64,000 nt of DNA from Oceanospirillaceae bacterium (GTDB lineage: Bacteria > Pseudomonadota > Gammaproteobacteria > Pseudomonadales > Oceanobacteraceae): assembly GCA_002724925.1 (NCBI GenBank), contig PBQA01000024.1, positions 34,009 to 98,008 of the forward strand, read 5' to 3'. How positions within the stretch are numbered: the stretch's first letter is position 1; every line of letters starts with the position of its first letter. Positions 54,651 to 62,808 of the stretch are shown here, piece by piece. A program made the position numbers and the translations under genes. The notes below the pieces were generated by a model. The model was not told the origin of the DNA, ran no database searches, and was given only the letters and a program-made list of their open reading frames with translations.

Positions 54651-54651
54651 C

Positions 54652-54918
54652 TCAGAACCAACTCATTACTTGCTGACTCTCTGCTGTCAGGGTCACCCAT
54701 TCAGTGTCGCTGATCAGACGAGCAGTCGCATCGTTGACCCCGCGGACTCGAGCATCCTCTATCAGCATAAAGAGATCAGCGTCTGGGGTGACCTGCTTTG
54801 CTCTCGCATTCTGGTAGCAGCCGTCTCCTGCGAGCAGGACTACGTCCCCTGGTAATAGTGCGGCTACAACCTGGCTCAGGGTGTCAGGCGAATCTGAAAA
54901 TAGGGTGTGAACAATCAT
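54652..54918 (-). CDS. tusB: Sulfur relay protein TusB (DsrH-like)
   Basis: This 88-residue DsrH-family protein (HTLFSDSPDTLSQVVAALL start, GDVVLLAGDGCYQN) is the third gene of the tus cluster and part of the TusBCD hexamer that relays sulfur for 2-thiouridine. It lies 2 bp after tusC and 1 bp before tusE. Confidence 0.9.
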   Translation of the reverse strand: MIVHTLFSDSPDTLSQVVAALLPGDVVLLAGDGCYQNARAKQVTPDADLFMLIEDARVRGVNDATARLISDTEWVTLTAESQQVMSWF

Positions 54919-54920
54919 GA

Positions 54921-55265
54921 TCAGAAAGATACCACATGATGGGCGCCTCTGGCCCAGTTTGCCGCTTCCTGCTGCGAAATAGTCTGACAGGCGTCGAAAG
55001 TTTTCGGGTTTTCGTCTGAGAGCGCTGGTCCGCCAACGACGGCAATGTCATCAATACCGTACATCGGGAGTGCTGCAAGCAGCTTAGCCGGGGACTTTCC
55101 TCCGGGTTTGCGCGAAGCCTGACCCGCGTTAAGCCAATCAATGCCGCGACCTGAGAAAAGAATTTTCACGTCGATATCAAAAGCCGCCATAGCCAGCGCA
55201 TACTCCAGCGCCTCGCAGTCAGCTGTCGGCGGGCGAGTGATGTTAATCAGAATGGAAGAGCTCAT
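54921..55265 (-). CDS. tusC: Sulfur relay protein TusC (DsrF-like)
   Basis: This 114-residue DsrE/F-fold protein (ILINITRPPTADCEALEYALAMAAFD) is a TusBCD subunit. It shares one base with the end of tusD and is followed by tusB. The conserved GIDDIAVVGG-type end is visible as YGIDDIAVVGGPAL. Confidence 0.9.
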   Translation of the reverse strand: MSSSILINITRPPTADCEALEYALAMAAFDIDVKILFSGRGIDWLNAGQASRKPGGKSPAKLLAALPMYGIDDIAVVGGPALSDENPKTFDACQTISQQEAANWARGAHHVVSF

Positions 55266-55651
55266 CAGAATTGCACCATTTTCTCACTGTCATGAATAAC
55301 CTCGGTCATTTCTCCAAGCCCAGTGAGAGTGAATGAGGGATGTATCGATGATGGGCCAAGGTTATAGCGCTCAGCTTCCCGCTCATCAACGATCCCTCTG
55401 CGTACACTGTTAGCAATGCAGGCGCGCAAAGGGATAGAGATTTCTTCTGCGAGCTCTGCCCAGCTTTGCGCGATCGATTTCTGCCCTTGTGGTGGGGTCT
55501 GAAAGCGATTTGCAGCGAGTACAGCATCGCCGTAGAAAAATATCCTCTTGATCGAATGATCACTTTCCAGAGTCGCACGTATAAACCGCATGGCTAATTG
55601 ATGCTGGTTTCCCTGAAAGGGTGAGCTGGATATGAGTATGGTGTAGTTCAC
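55265..55651 (-). CDS. tusD: Sulfurtransferase TusD (DsrE-like)
   Basis: This 128-residue protein carries the active-site cysteine of TusBCD in PLRACIANSVRRG. The GTG start at 55651 is chosen because a GGGGGC SD sits just upstream and the family begins with a strand like NYTILISSSPF. A TTG at 55663 would add four residues. It is the first gene of the tus operon, divergent from tRNA-Ser. Confidence 0.9.
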   Translation of the reverse strand: MNYTILISSSPFQGNQHQLAMRFIRATLESDHSIKRIFFYGDAVLAANRFQTPPQGQKSIAQSWAELAEEISIPLRACIANSVRRGIVDEREAERYNLGPSSIHPSFTLTGLGEMTEVIHDSEKMVQF

Positions 55652-55746
55652 TGAAGCCCCCAATATTTATCACCCATGATAGCCCTGTGGTTGGGTACTG
55701 TCAGCTCTAAAGGTAAGGCGGTAACGAATTGATTTTAAAAAAGAAG

Positions 55747-55780
55747 TTGACGTGGAAAATGAGAGAGGTAATATAAGCGC
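55747..55780 (+). promoter_or_regulatory. Promoter of the tRNA-Ser gene
   Basis: A -35 box TTGACG (55747-55752) is followed by TAATAT (55769-55774, 16-bp spacer). An alternative TATAAG starts at 55772. The following GCGCCG is a GC-rich discriminator, typical of stringently controlled stable-RNA promoters. Confidence 0.65.
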
Positions 55781-55785
55781 CGTTC

Positions 55786-55876
55786 GGAGGGATGGCTGAG
55801 CGGTTGAAAGCACCGGTCTTGAAAACCGGCATAGGTTAGTAGCCTATCTAGGGTTCGAATCCCTATCCCTCCGCCA
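55786..55876 (+). tRNA. tRNA-Ser (anticodon TGA)
   Basis: GGAGGGA (55786-55792) pairs with TCCCTCC (55866-55872) as the acceptor stem, with an encoded CCA at 55874-55876. The anticodon stem CCGGT...ACCGG encloses CTTGAAA, giving TGA, which reads UCN serine codons. A long variable arm (TAGGTTAGTAGCCTA) and the TTCGAAT T-loop are typical of tRNA-Ser. The accessory region begins downstream, so its 3' end is a likely attachment site. Confidence 0.97.
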
Positions 55877-55884
55877 CTTATTTC

Positions 55885-55916
55885 TAAAAAAGCCCCGCAC
55901 TGCGGGGCTTTTTTGT
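55885..55916 (+). terminator. Intrinsic terminator after tRNA-Ser
   Basis: A-run, AGCCCCGCA, a 1-2-base tip and TGCGGGGCT (55891-55909 region), then a T-run to 55914. A strong rho-independent terminator 9 bases after the tRNA. Confidence 0.93.
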
Positions 55917-56030
55917 TTCTGCCTTACGTATCATCCCCCAATGTATCCCCCTTTGGCACTACCAAGTTTGTCTCTTGATCGTCAAATTGATTACGGTATT
56001 GGGATTCCAGTCTCATCGCTTAATTGAAAG

Positions 56031-56726
56031 TCACAGTCCGCATGATTCATTCAGAGCATTCAACCCGTCTCTAATTTGACCTGTCAAAGACTTAAACCGA
56101 TCAACTTCCTCTTGTGAAAGCTTTTGGTTTGCCTCGCTTAGCTCGTCGGGGATGAGGTCAAGCCCGTTCACATCGGCGAGTGCTTGATGTCTCCTCCATG
56201 CCGCTTGCGATTTCTCTTCATACAGTCTTGCCAGCTCTTCGAGCTGACTGGTGAGCGCAGGGATTCTACTAATGGCCACAAAAGCATCGGAAGAGCTGCG
56301 CGTGGATGCTACCGTTCCGGGTGCTGTGATCTGATCTGGCATTGGCTGAGTGTACTGCTCGGCTATCCGGTCGAACAGTTCAATAGTACTCAGGTTACCC
56401 TCTTTACAAAGCTTGCGGAATCTCCTGTTGGCTTGAGCGCTTATGGTCAACGTTGATTTTCCCTTCTTTGCCTCGCGAGCCCGCCAGTTCGTCTCAATCA
56501 TTTTCATTCGAGCTTTGGTTAACTCGAAATCATGAAAGAAGCCATTTCGACCTTGAATGTAGTTGTTTAGATCCTGAGCTTTTACTCGGTCGCACACCTT
56601 TTTTGAAATCTGATTTTGCAGCCAAGCTTGCTGGTTTTTGTCGGATGCTTTTATCCAGGAGGTGTGAGGATTGTCGCCAACTTTATCAACACTGAAAACG
56701 GGGTTTTGGCTCATAAGGCCTGCCAT
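56031..56726 (-). CDS. Hypothetical protein with RHH-like segment
   Basis: This 231-residue soluble protein is not recognised as a family. A central stretch, KSTLTISAQANRRFRKLCK followed by STIELFDRIAEQ, has the strand-helix-helix pattern of ribbon-helix-helix DNA-binding proteins (about residues 90-125). The C-terminal third is coiled and ends NALNESCGL. It is divergent from the gene at 56816, with a perfect palindrome between them, so it could be a regulator of the pair. That is inference. Confidence 0.55.
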   Translation of the reverse strand: MAGLMSQNPVFSVDKVGDNPHTSWIKASDKNQQAWLQNQISKKVCDRVKAQDLNNYIQGRNGFFHDFELTKARMKMIETNWRAREAKKGKSTLTISAQANRRFRKLCKEGNLSTIELFDRIAEQYTQPMPDQITAPGTVASTRSSSDAFVAISRIPALTSQLEELARLYEEKSQAAWRRHQALADVNGLDLIPDELSEANQKLSQEEVDRFKSLTGQIRDGLNALNESCGL

Positions 56727-56746
56727 ATTGAAATTCTATTGTCATT

Positions 56747-56762
56747 ATATTACTAGTAATAT
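56747..56762. promoter_or_regulatory. Perfect 16-bp palindrome between divergent genes
   Basis: ATATTACTAGTAATAT (56747-56762) is fully self-complementary and lies 21 bp upstream of the minus-strand gene and 54 bp upstream of the plus-strand gene. It fits a dimeric repressor operator such as that of an RHH or XRE protein. AT-rich DNA on both sides suggests overlapping promoters. Confidence 0.55.
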
Positions 56763-56815
56763 TGTATTTTACACATAATTAGAAAGCCAGTTGCTTCAAG
56801 GGTTGAGCGACTGAA

Positions 56816-57808
56816 ATGCAGTGGATACTGATGTTTACGCTAAGGGAAATAATTCTTACGAATGGAAAGCTGTCACCACCGGCAAGACTTTTGTTGGGGC
56901 AACTTGTCGTGCGCAAGATGGTGCGAAGCTACTCAGTTAAAGAGTTGTCAGCGCTCAATCGTTGGTCCGAATCGAAGGCTCGAAGTGCTCTTCGTGAGCT
57001 CTTGGATGTAGGTCTTGTCGGGACAGTAGAGGTTTCTTCGTTTGATCGCGGGAGGCCCAAATTAGAGTACTGGTTGACCCCAAACTTAGAGCAGAGTACT
57101 GCGGAACCGAACGGATTCGGCCCGAAGATAGTAGAGCAGCTTTTGTGTGGACGTTTTAAAGTACCAGGTCGAGACCTAGATCTTTTCGTTCTAGTCACTC
57201 TGTGGTTACAAGTCGGCAGGGGAACTCTATGGTCATGCCTTTCTAGCGAGATCACTGAAGTTCTAAATCTGAAAGTAGGTAGAGTTCGTGGGGCTCTCAA
57301 CCGGCTTGTAAGTGGAAACTGGATTCGCCCATTCGATGTTGTGGATGCGAACTCCTACTACTGTTTGTCACTTCGAAATTGCAGGTCGATTGTCCAGGGC
57401 AAGGATGTGAAATTATCTGCTGCGGTAGTGAATATACTCGATGCCGAGCATTGGTCTAGATGGGACGACGAAGTGGAACCGAGAGTCGCCAGACAATTGG
57501 CTGATTATACTTCCGGGTTATTTGTCTTGCTCTTCAATGAGGGGATAATGGGTACGGAAGGATTTTCAAGATGGGTTGATCAAGCGCGAACTCGCAGCGA
57601 CTCCTGCGATGCGCCCCATGTTGTGTCATCTTTTGATGCTTTCGGTGACATCCCCCACCTACCTATCTCCTGGTCATCATATCTGAACTTATTTGGCGCT
57701 CTTAACGTAAGCGCTGAGCATATTAGGAAGCAGGGGGTTGAAAGCTTGAATCTGGCAATAGCGGAGAGACCTAAAGTAAACATCTTCTCGCTGGTGACGA
57801 TCAATTAG
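56816..57808 (+). CDS. Hypothetical protein with winged-helix segments
   Basis: This 330-residue protein is not assigned to a family. Residues about 20-85 (KLSPPARLLLGQLVVRK, SVKELSALNRWSESKARSALRELLDVG in two helices) look like a MarR/replication-initiator-type winged helix. A second similar unit (SSEITEVLNLKVGRVRGALNRLV) follows at about 142-165. Two tandem wHTH units recall plasmid or phage replication and regulatory proteins, but nothing proves it. The start could also be ATG 56831. Confidence 0.55.
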   Translation: MQWILMFTLREIILTNGKLSPPARLLLGQLVVRKMVRSYSVKELSALNRWSESKARSALRELLDVGLVGTVEVSSFDRGRPKLEYWLTPNLEQSTAEPNGFGPKIVEQLLCGRFKVPGRDLDLFVLVTLWLQVGRGTLWSCLSSEITEVLNLKVGRVRGALNRLVSGNWIRPFDVVDANSYYCLSLRNCRSIVQGKDVKLSAAVVNILDAEHWSRWDDEVEPRVARQLADYTSGLFVLLFNEGIMGTEGFSRWVDQARTRSDSCDAPHVVSSFDAFGDIPHLPISWSSYLNLFGALNVSAEHIRKQGVESLNLAIAERPKVNIFSLVTIN

Positions 57809-57869
57809 TCTTACGCATAATTTTTTAAAGCCATGACACATCCCATGACGTAATGCACGAGGTGATGTC

Positions 57870-58052
57870 ATGAGGATTATCAGACTGTCTGAAGTAATGA
57901 GCCGCACAGGCTTGGGCCGTAGCACAATCTACAAATTGATGAGTGAAGACCTCTTCCCGAGAAGCGTGGAGCTGATGCCCAGAACCGTGGGCTGGGTGGA
58001 GACGGAAGTCGAGGAATGGATTCTGGAGCGTATTGCCCGGCGTGATGGGTGA
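57870..58052 (+). CDS. AlpA-family regulator
   Basis: This 60-residue MerR-like winged-helix protein has the AlpA signature: RIIRLSEVMSRTGLGRSTIYKLM at the start, then FPRSVEL and GWVETEVEEWI. AlpA proteins activate integrase or excision genes in P4-like satellites and related islands. GAGGTGAT upstream of ATG 57870 is a good SD. It is followed by a long, strong bidirectional terminator. Confidence 0.9.
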   Translation: MRIIRLSEVMSRTGLGRSTIYKLMSEDLFPRSVELMPRTVGWVETEVEEWILERIARRDG

Positions 58053-58067
58053 ATGATAGATAGATGA

Positions 58068-58107
58068 AAAAAATAAACAGTGCAGCAACGGCTGCACTGT
58101 TTATTTT
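58068..58107. terminator. Long bidirectional terminator
   Basis: A 17-bp perfect stem, AAAATAAACAGTGCAGC (58070... to 58086) and its complement (58091-58107), with loop AACG. The A-rich and T-rich bases lie at the stem base. It separates alpA from the convergent LRAT-like gene. Confidence 0.93.
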
Positions 58108-58108
58108 G

Positions 58109-58597
58109 CTAGCCCCTAAGGGCCTCATTGATGACTCCCGCGATACCAAGGCCTGCTCCAAGCATCAGTCCCTGGCGTTTACCCAAGAACGGGATCGCCA
58201 GAGAAGCTGACTTGAGAGCGACATCTACGAGGTCGTGAGGATTAGAAGGAGTCGGACGGCTAGGAACCGTTGTGTGGACTGGGTAGCTGACCTCGTGGCA
58301 CCAGTCCGCAAACTCCTCACTGCTCACAAAGGCCAGATCCTCTTCGACCAAACAACTTAGTGCGCGGTTGAGTACGTACTCGGCTGAAGGCGTATCAGAG
58401 CCATTCAGACAGAGTGTGACCGCTCCGTGCGTCTGAAACTGATCCAGCGAGAAGAGCTGTAACGAGTACGCTTGGTACTCAGACGATGGTAGGACCGGGT
58501 ATGTGATGACCTGATTCTTCCCAAGGTAGATACCATGAAGCTTATGGTAGTCGTTGCGGGCAATCAGACGGTCACCCGGTTGGAATGTATTAGGCAT
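58109..58597 (-). CDS. LRAT-like (NlpC/P60 superfamily) protein with altered active site
   Basis: This 162-residue protein begins FQPGDRLIARNDYHKLHGIYLGKNQVITY, read here as PGDRLIAR and LHGIYLG, the first LRAT-domain motif with its histidine. The second motif, normally NCEHFxxWC with catalytic cysteine, reads SSEEFADWC: cysteine and histidine are replaced. A C-terminal hydrophobic glycine-rich segment (about 128-160) may enter membranes, as in LRAT proteins. It is probably not a standard acyltransferase or protease. It is the last gene of the minus-strand island block. Confidence 0.6.
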   Translation of the reverse strand: MPNTFQPGDRLIARNDYHKLHGIYLGKNQVITYPVLPSSEYQAYSLQLFSLDQFQTHGAVTLCLNGSDTPSAEYVLNRALSCLVEEDLAFVSSEEFADWCHEVSYPVHTTVPSRPTPSNPHDLVDVALKSASLAIPFLGKRQGLMLGAGLGIAGVINEALRG

Positions 58598-58610
58598 GAT
58601 GATACCTCAC

Positions 58611-59495
58611 TTAGTGTTGTTGGTTGTGTTGAGTGAGACGCCCCATGATGTCGTTTTGACCGGTTGGGACGTCCTGGTGTGATGGTTGCTGGCTCGCCGG
58701 GTAGAACTCTTCCAGGACTCCCGGAATCTCCTCCTCCGGATCTTCCGATAAGCCATTGGCATATCCACGCTGAGCGGCGGCATCCAATGCTGTCTGATCA
58801 AAGCCCGCTTGCTGCTTTTCTTCATGCAGACGGTTTGCCTCCTCTATGGCTTCGTTCAGGCTTGTGCCGCTACGAAGTTCCATGTCGACATAGAACACCG
58901 GAGCTCTGCGGCTCATGGTGGTGCTTTTGCTACGGAGCCTCAGTTGCAGAGGTAGGTAGGGTAGTAGGCCACCTGACGCTGCTTGGTAATACATCATCCG
59001 GGCAAGCAACGACCGCACGCTGTTGTAGCCTGTAGTTCTGAACACGAAGCTACCGAAGTCCTGTTCGTCTCCGATCAGAACATTCAGTCTCCCGTAGAGT
59101 TTACAGAGGCCACCTTTGCCGAAGTCACACACGTCAGGCCCAGGGCAGGGGAGTTCCTGTGTACCTTCAGACGTGACACGCTTACAGGTGTCTCCGTTTC
59201 CGGTACATAGTAAACGGCCATTGCTGCGGTCGAACATGGAGTACTCTGACCGAAGGTTAAGCTCAGGCTCGCTGAACAAAACCTTCACTGGGATAATGCG
59301 AAGCTTGTCCTGCTTCTGTTCTTCCCGGAGTTGCTTGTCCAGTGGATGAGTAATCCAGCCGTCTTTGGTTTGGACCTGTTGGGTGATGGTGAACTGATCA
59401 TCCTTGGACGGAAGGCGCTGGCCATTGCGTTCAATGACCTGACCGATACTGATTCTCCCGATGGTGGGAGGGGTAATAGCGAGACCTTTAATCAT
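58611..59495 (-). CDS. Gp3-like/recombination-directionality-factor-type protein
   Basis: This 294-residue protein matches a family often annotated as hydrolase or metal-binding protein, with a gp3/RDF-like domain (PF18897 type). It begins PPTIGRISIGQVIERNGQRLP, then KDDQFTITQQVQ and HPLDKQLREE. The four cysteines in CTGNGDTCKR and CPGPDVCDFGKGGLCKLYGR suggest a zinc site. In phages the related gp3 controls the direction of integrase reactions. It overlaps the YqaJ gene by 4 bp and so is coupled to it. Confidence 0.7.
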   Translation of the reverse strand: MIKGLAITPPTIGRISIGQVIERNGQRLPSKDDQFTITQQVQTKDGWITHPLDKQLREEQKQDKLRIIPVKVLFSEPELNLRSEYSMFDRSNGRLLCTGNGDTCKRVTSEGTQELPCPGPDVCDFGKGGLCKLYGRLNVLIGDEQDFGSFVFRTTGYNSVRSLLARMMYYQAASGGLLPYLPLQLRLRSKSTTMSRRAPVFYVDMELRSGTSLNEAIEEANRLHEEKQQAGFDQTALDAAAQRGYANGLSEDPEEEIPGVLEEFYPASQQPSHQDVPTGQNDIMGRLTQHNQQH

Positions 59496-60508
59496 GATCC
59501 TGCTCCTTCGTTGGTTTGTTTGATTAAGAACCGGCGACTGCCAGGCCGTTGAAGTGGGTATTGCTCAAGAAGAGACGGGTTAGCTTTCAAAGCGGCTGAG
59601 GTGTTCAGCGATACGGAATCCTTACTGCGCTTCCAGCTCACTGAGCCATTAGCAAAAAGAGCCCTTGAGTGATCTTCCATGCTTTGCTGAATGAACTGTT
59701 TCAGAGAACGTTCTTCCTGGTTGAGGGTGTCCAGCGAGTCCCGCACCTGAATCAGGCCGTCGAAAGCTTCATTCAGTACCGGGTCATTCTTGAGATTGAT
59801 CGTTTCGCCTGTGTCTCGTGGATAGAGCGCACGAAGGGCTTGATCTGCTGAGTCTGAACCGTCAGCGGGAGGTGGCGTGTCCGATTCGACGTAAGACCAA
59901 AACTCGCGCTCCATTCGAATGAGCTGAGCAATAAGCTCGTCATCCCGTTCAATCCGATAAACACGAAACTCTTGCCCACAAAGCAGAACGGCAACTTCAG
60001 CGGTCTGTTTCCCGGTGACTGCCAATTGGTGCTGAACCTGGCATTGGTAGTAATGCGGAACACCGTCCTTCCAGAGCTTGGCTCCGTATTCCCCGGCAGT
60101 CTTACATTCCAGGATCTGAACTGTGTTATCACTAACAACGGAGTAGTCCAGGTTAGCCAGCATCCAGTGCAGTTCCTTGTCAGGGTGCTGTAGGATGGCA
60201 TTCACACGTCTCGTCTTCCGTCCGGTGAGCTTCGTGTAATGCTCTGCAATGATGGGCTCCAGAATGTTGCCCCAGTACATGGGCGCATGTGGTGACTGGA
60301 AAGGATCTTCTTCGGTTTGAGCTAAACGTCCGGTTTTGATCATCCAGAGCTCAAGCTGAGACTGATATGGGCTGATTCCGATAGCGGCAGCCGCCTCGCT
60401 GGCTCCGATACCTTGTTTGCGGGCTTCAAGCCATTCATCTCGCGACATCTCCTTGGTGGATACTAGGCGGAGTGGTGCGCGATGCGGTGTTGCAGTCATG
60501 GTTTCCAT
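59492..60508 (-). CDS. YqaJ-family exonuclease
   Basis: This 338-residue protein is a YqaJ/lambda-exonuclease-type nuclease: RKQGIGASEAAAAIGISPYQS near the start, WGNILEPIIAEHY, the metal-binding NLDYSVV (D) and LECKTAG (E-x-K) motifs, and a downstream helix with YQCQVQHQLAVTG. Such nucleases usually work with an annealase (Bet/RecT), which is absent here. The SD GGAGATCC precedes ATG 60508. A C-terminal helical part of about 100 residues follows the nuclease core. Confidence 0.88.
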   Translation of the reverse strand: METMTATPHRAPLRLVSTKEMSRDEWLEARKQGIGASEAAAAIGISPYQSQLELWMIKTGRLAQTEEDPFQSPHAPMYWGNILEPIIAEHYTKLTGRKTRRVNAILQHPDKELHWMLANLDYSVVSDNTVQILECKTAGEYGAKLWKDGVPHYYQCQVQHQLAVTGKQTAEVAVLLCGQEFRVYRIERDDELIAQLIRMEREFWSYVESDTPPPADGSDSADQALRALYPRDTGETINLKNDPVLNEAFDGLIQVRDSLDTLNQEERSLKQFIQQSMEDHSRALFANGSVSWKRSKDSVSLNTSAALKANPSLLEQYPLQRPGSRRFLIKQTNEGAGS

Positions 60509-60596
60509 AGTGGATCTCCAAATAAAGAAGCCCCCACACGCGATGCATATGAGGGCTTAAGTGGTATTGGTGAGTGTGCTTAGGCTGATGAGTTGG

Positions 60597-61544
60597 TCAG
60601 GCGACCAGAGCGAGCGCCTGTGTCAGAGCCTGATCTTTGATCTGGGCACCGATTCCGAACCAGGCAGAATCCAGGCGGTAATCGTTACCCCGTGCTCGAC
60701 GTTCGTGATCGACGTACTGAGTAACCGCATTGACCAAGCCATAGGCGGTGCCGTCAGCAGACGCGAGGTTTGAGCCGTAGCCTTGCCCTTCGAACAGTTC
60801 AAGAGCACGCTTAGCTCCACGCTGGCTGATCTGGCCATTGCTCGTGAACACGCCCTCGATATAGGTCAGGGCTTCTTTGTGCGTCACCTTGCGGTTGCTC
60901 AGTGCCTTAAGCTCGTACATGAAGTTGTTCCAGTTGCTGATCGAGATGCCAAGGCCGTTCTTCACCTTATTGGCGTCAAAGTCCGTGCTATGGCGTACCT
61001 TCACAACAGAGCCTCCTTTATCCTGGAGAGCAACATGAAGGGTGTTGTTGCAAACCACTCGGACACTCGTGAACTGGGCGGTGGTTGCCATAGTGCCGTC
61101 ACACGCCGTTGCTAAGAGGACGTAAGCATTGATGTGGTCGTTGCCTTTGATGGCACCAGTCTGCCCAGTACGGGCCAGTGCCCAGAGCTTTCTGCCTCCT
61201 TTGAGGACGCCAGCGGTTTCGAGTTGAAAGCCAGAGCGTTCTGTCAGATCGCGATAGAACTCCAGAATCTCTTCAGGCTGAACAACCTTATAGCGGTTGC
61301 CGACGACTGACAGAGGTTCTTTGGTGTCAGAGCGGTACAGGACTTTGTTGTTGTCGTACTGCTTCAGCTCTCCCATGACGGGGTTGCCTGACGCGATGAA
61401 GTGAACAGGGCATTCTTCTATCTGCCAGTTCATACCGGCTTGTTCAGCCCAGACTTCGAGGGGTTGGTTTTCAGTGAGTTGATTTCCCAGGCCATGCCAT
61501 GGGGTGGTGCCTGTATAGGCCATTTGTTCTACCAGGTGAGCCAT
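60597..61544 (-). CDS. DUF932 domain protein
   Basis: This 315-residue protein is a DUF932 (phage/plasmid-like protein) member: TPWHGLGNQL, LYRSDTKEPLSVVGNRYKVVQP, ARTGQTGAIKGNDHINAYVLLATACDG (in pieces) and RVVCNNTLHVAL. The function is unknown, but the family travels with phage recombination genes. The ATG at 61544 is chosen for the GGAG SD 8 bases upstream; ATG 61550 has too short a gap. It is the first gene of the block DUF932-YqaJ-RDF-LRAT. Confidence 0.85.
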   Translation of the reverse strand: MAHLVEQMAYTGTTPWHGLGNQLTENQPLEVWAEQAGMNWQIEECPVHFIASGNPVMGELKQYDNNKVLYRSDTKEPLSVVGNRYKVVQPEEILEFYRDLTERSGFQLETAGVLKGGRKLWALARTGQTGAIKGNDHINAYVLLATACDGTMATTAQFTSVRVVCNNTLHVALQDKGGSVVKVRHSTDFDANKVKNGLGISISNWNNFMYELKALSNRKVTHKEALTYIEGVFTSNGQISQRGAKRALELFEGQGYGSNLASADGTAYGLVNAVTQYVDHERRARGNDYRLDSAWFGIGAQIKDQALTQALALVA

Positions 61545-61943
61545 TGTCATATCTCCGTAGGTTGGCTTTTGGGGATAACCTGAAGCCGTCGACTTCTGGT
61601 TCACCTGGGTAATATATGGCTCAGATTTTTTGTAATTCGACTACGTTCGTATCACCTAACTTTTTACAGATGTTTCTCTTGTTTTGAGTGAAAAGTGATC
61701 AATATACTCAACGATTCGTTGGGTATTTGGAGCTGGCATACTACTGCCAGAGCCTGTGAAGCTTAGGTTATATATATTACAGGGCAGTCATATTTATCAT
61801 TAATCAATAATCTAAAACCAATAGTAAAACCTTATAAGTGATGAACTACGTAACAAAGAGATAGAAGTCATCTACTACTGAACACTTAATAATTTTATAC
61901 AGAGATACCAACTCCTATGAGCTAAAAAAATATAGGAGTTACG
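61545..61943. other. AT-rich divergent intergenic region
   Basis: About 400 bp between the divergent DUF932 and Gp2-like genes. It is AT-rich, especially 61760-61925, with TTATATATATTAC at about 61768-61780 and many TAAT/TTAT runs. It likely holds promoters for both directions and possibly an origin, but no iterons, convincing dyads or open frame were seen. Confidence 0.5.
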
Positions 61944-62588
61944 ATGAACAAACGTCACTACACCAGTCGCAATCAAATCGTTATCCCTGCATGTGAGTAT
62001 CAAGGGCGGTATCGACTTAAAGGCAATCATCCGATGATTAGAGGTTATCTTGAGTACATTGAAAGGATGATGCATGAGACAACGGCCCGTTACGGTAGGG
62101 TAACGATGATTCGCGTAGATCTCAGGTTCCCGAGTTGGTGGGACCTTGAGGTATACCCTTATCCGTCATGTATTAGCGAGTTTAACAGTAAACTGAATGG
62201 ACTGGTGATTCGCAGAAACTCTGAAAGAGCCCATCCCGCGTTCCCACGTTATCTTTGGTGCAGGGAATTTGGTGACGTAAATGGAAGACCGCATTACCAT
62301 GTGGCGATCATGGTAAGTGGCCATGCGTACTCTCCTCAAAGGTTTTACGATGCGACTTCGCTTCGGAATATAGCAGGACTGATTTCACGGGCTTGGCTAG
62401 ATACGTTAGGTCTATGGGATGTGGAAGGTAATGGATTGGCATTCTTCCCTGAGAAGAGTGCTTGTAGCTTCAGCAATGGAGATCCGAACTCATTAATCGG
62501 AGCCTTCAGGCAGCTAAGCTACCTCGCTAAGGTTCGCACAAAGCGCTATGGAGACGGCTTTAGGAACTTTGGCTATAGCCTGAAATAG
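61944..62588 (+). CDS. Inovirus Gp2-like (YagK/YfjJ-type) protein
   Basis: This 214-residue protein matches the YagK/YfjJ, inovirus Gp2 family: VTMIRVDLRFPSW, then WCREFGDVNGRPHYHVAIMVSGHAY, where PHYHV resembles the HUH metal motif of Rep-type nucleases. FRQLSYLAKVRTKRYG follows near the end. In inoviruses Gp2 is the replication initiator; in islands the role is unproved. TAGGAG precedes the ATG. It is the rightmost gene of clear mobile character. Confidence 0.82.
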   Translation: MNKRHYTSRNQIVIPACEYQGRYRLKGNHPMIRGYLEYIERMMHETTARYGRVTMIRVDLRFPSWWDLEVYPYPSCISEFNSKLNGLVIRRNSERAHPAFPRYLWCREFGDVNGRPHYHVAIMVSGHAYSPQRFYDATSLRNIAGLISRAWLDTLGLWDVEGNGLAFFPEKSACSFSNGDPNSLIGAFRQLSYLAKVRTKRYGDGFRNFGYSLK

Positions 62589-62808
62589 GAAACCGCCTTT
62601 TAACCAATGATATATGGCTCAGCGATCTTGAAAGGAGGCCCGATTGCGTGCGGGCTTGAGTGATTTAGTCAACCTGCTAAAGGGCTGGAAGTAGCGATGC
62701 TGCATATAGTCGACCACTATGTACGCCCACTATTAGCAGGAGATACTTTATTTTGTAACAAAGTGTATGTACCATTCAGGTGTCTATTTGAATGCATAAG
62801 GATTTGCA

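Larger units (their letters stand above)
55917..62600. mobile_element. Accessory island next to tRNA-Ser (right end outside the window)
   Basis: From the tRNA-Ser terminator onward the genes are of phage/satellite or integrative-element type: two orphan proteins, AlpA, a gp3/RDF-like protein, YqaJ exonuclease, a DUF932 protein and an inovirus Gp2-like protein. No integrase, att duplicate or structural gene is seen before 62.6 kb. The secreted protein at 62809 may be cargo. The end coordinate is provisional. Confidence 0.65.

Noticed and set aside
55920..56000. Remnant of an integrase end just after tRNA-Ser (repeated TGTATCCCCC-like motifs)
   Set aside because: The motif at 55928-55953 is too short to support an integrase fragment or an att repeat.
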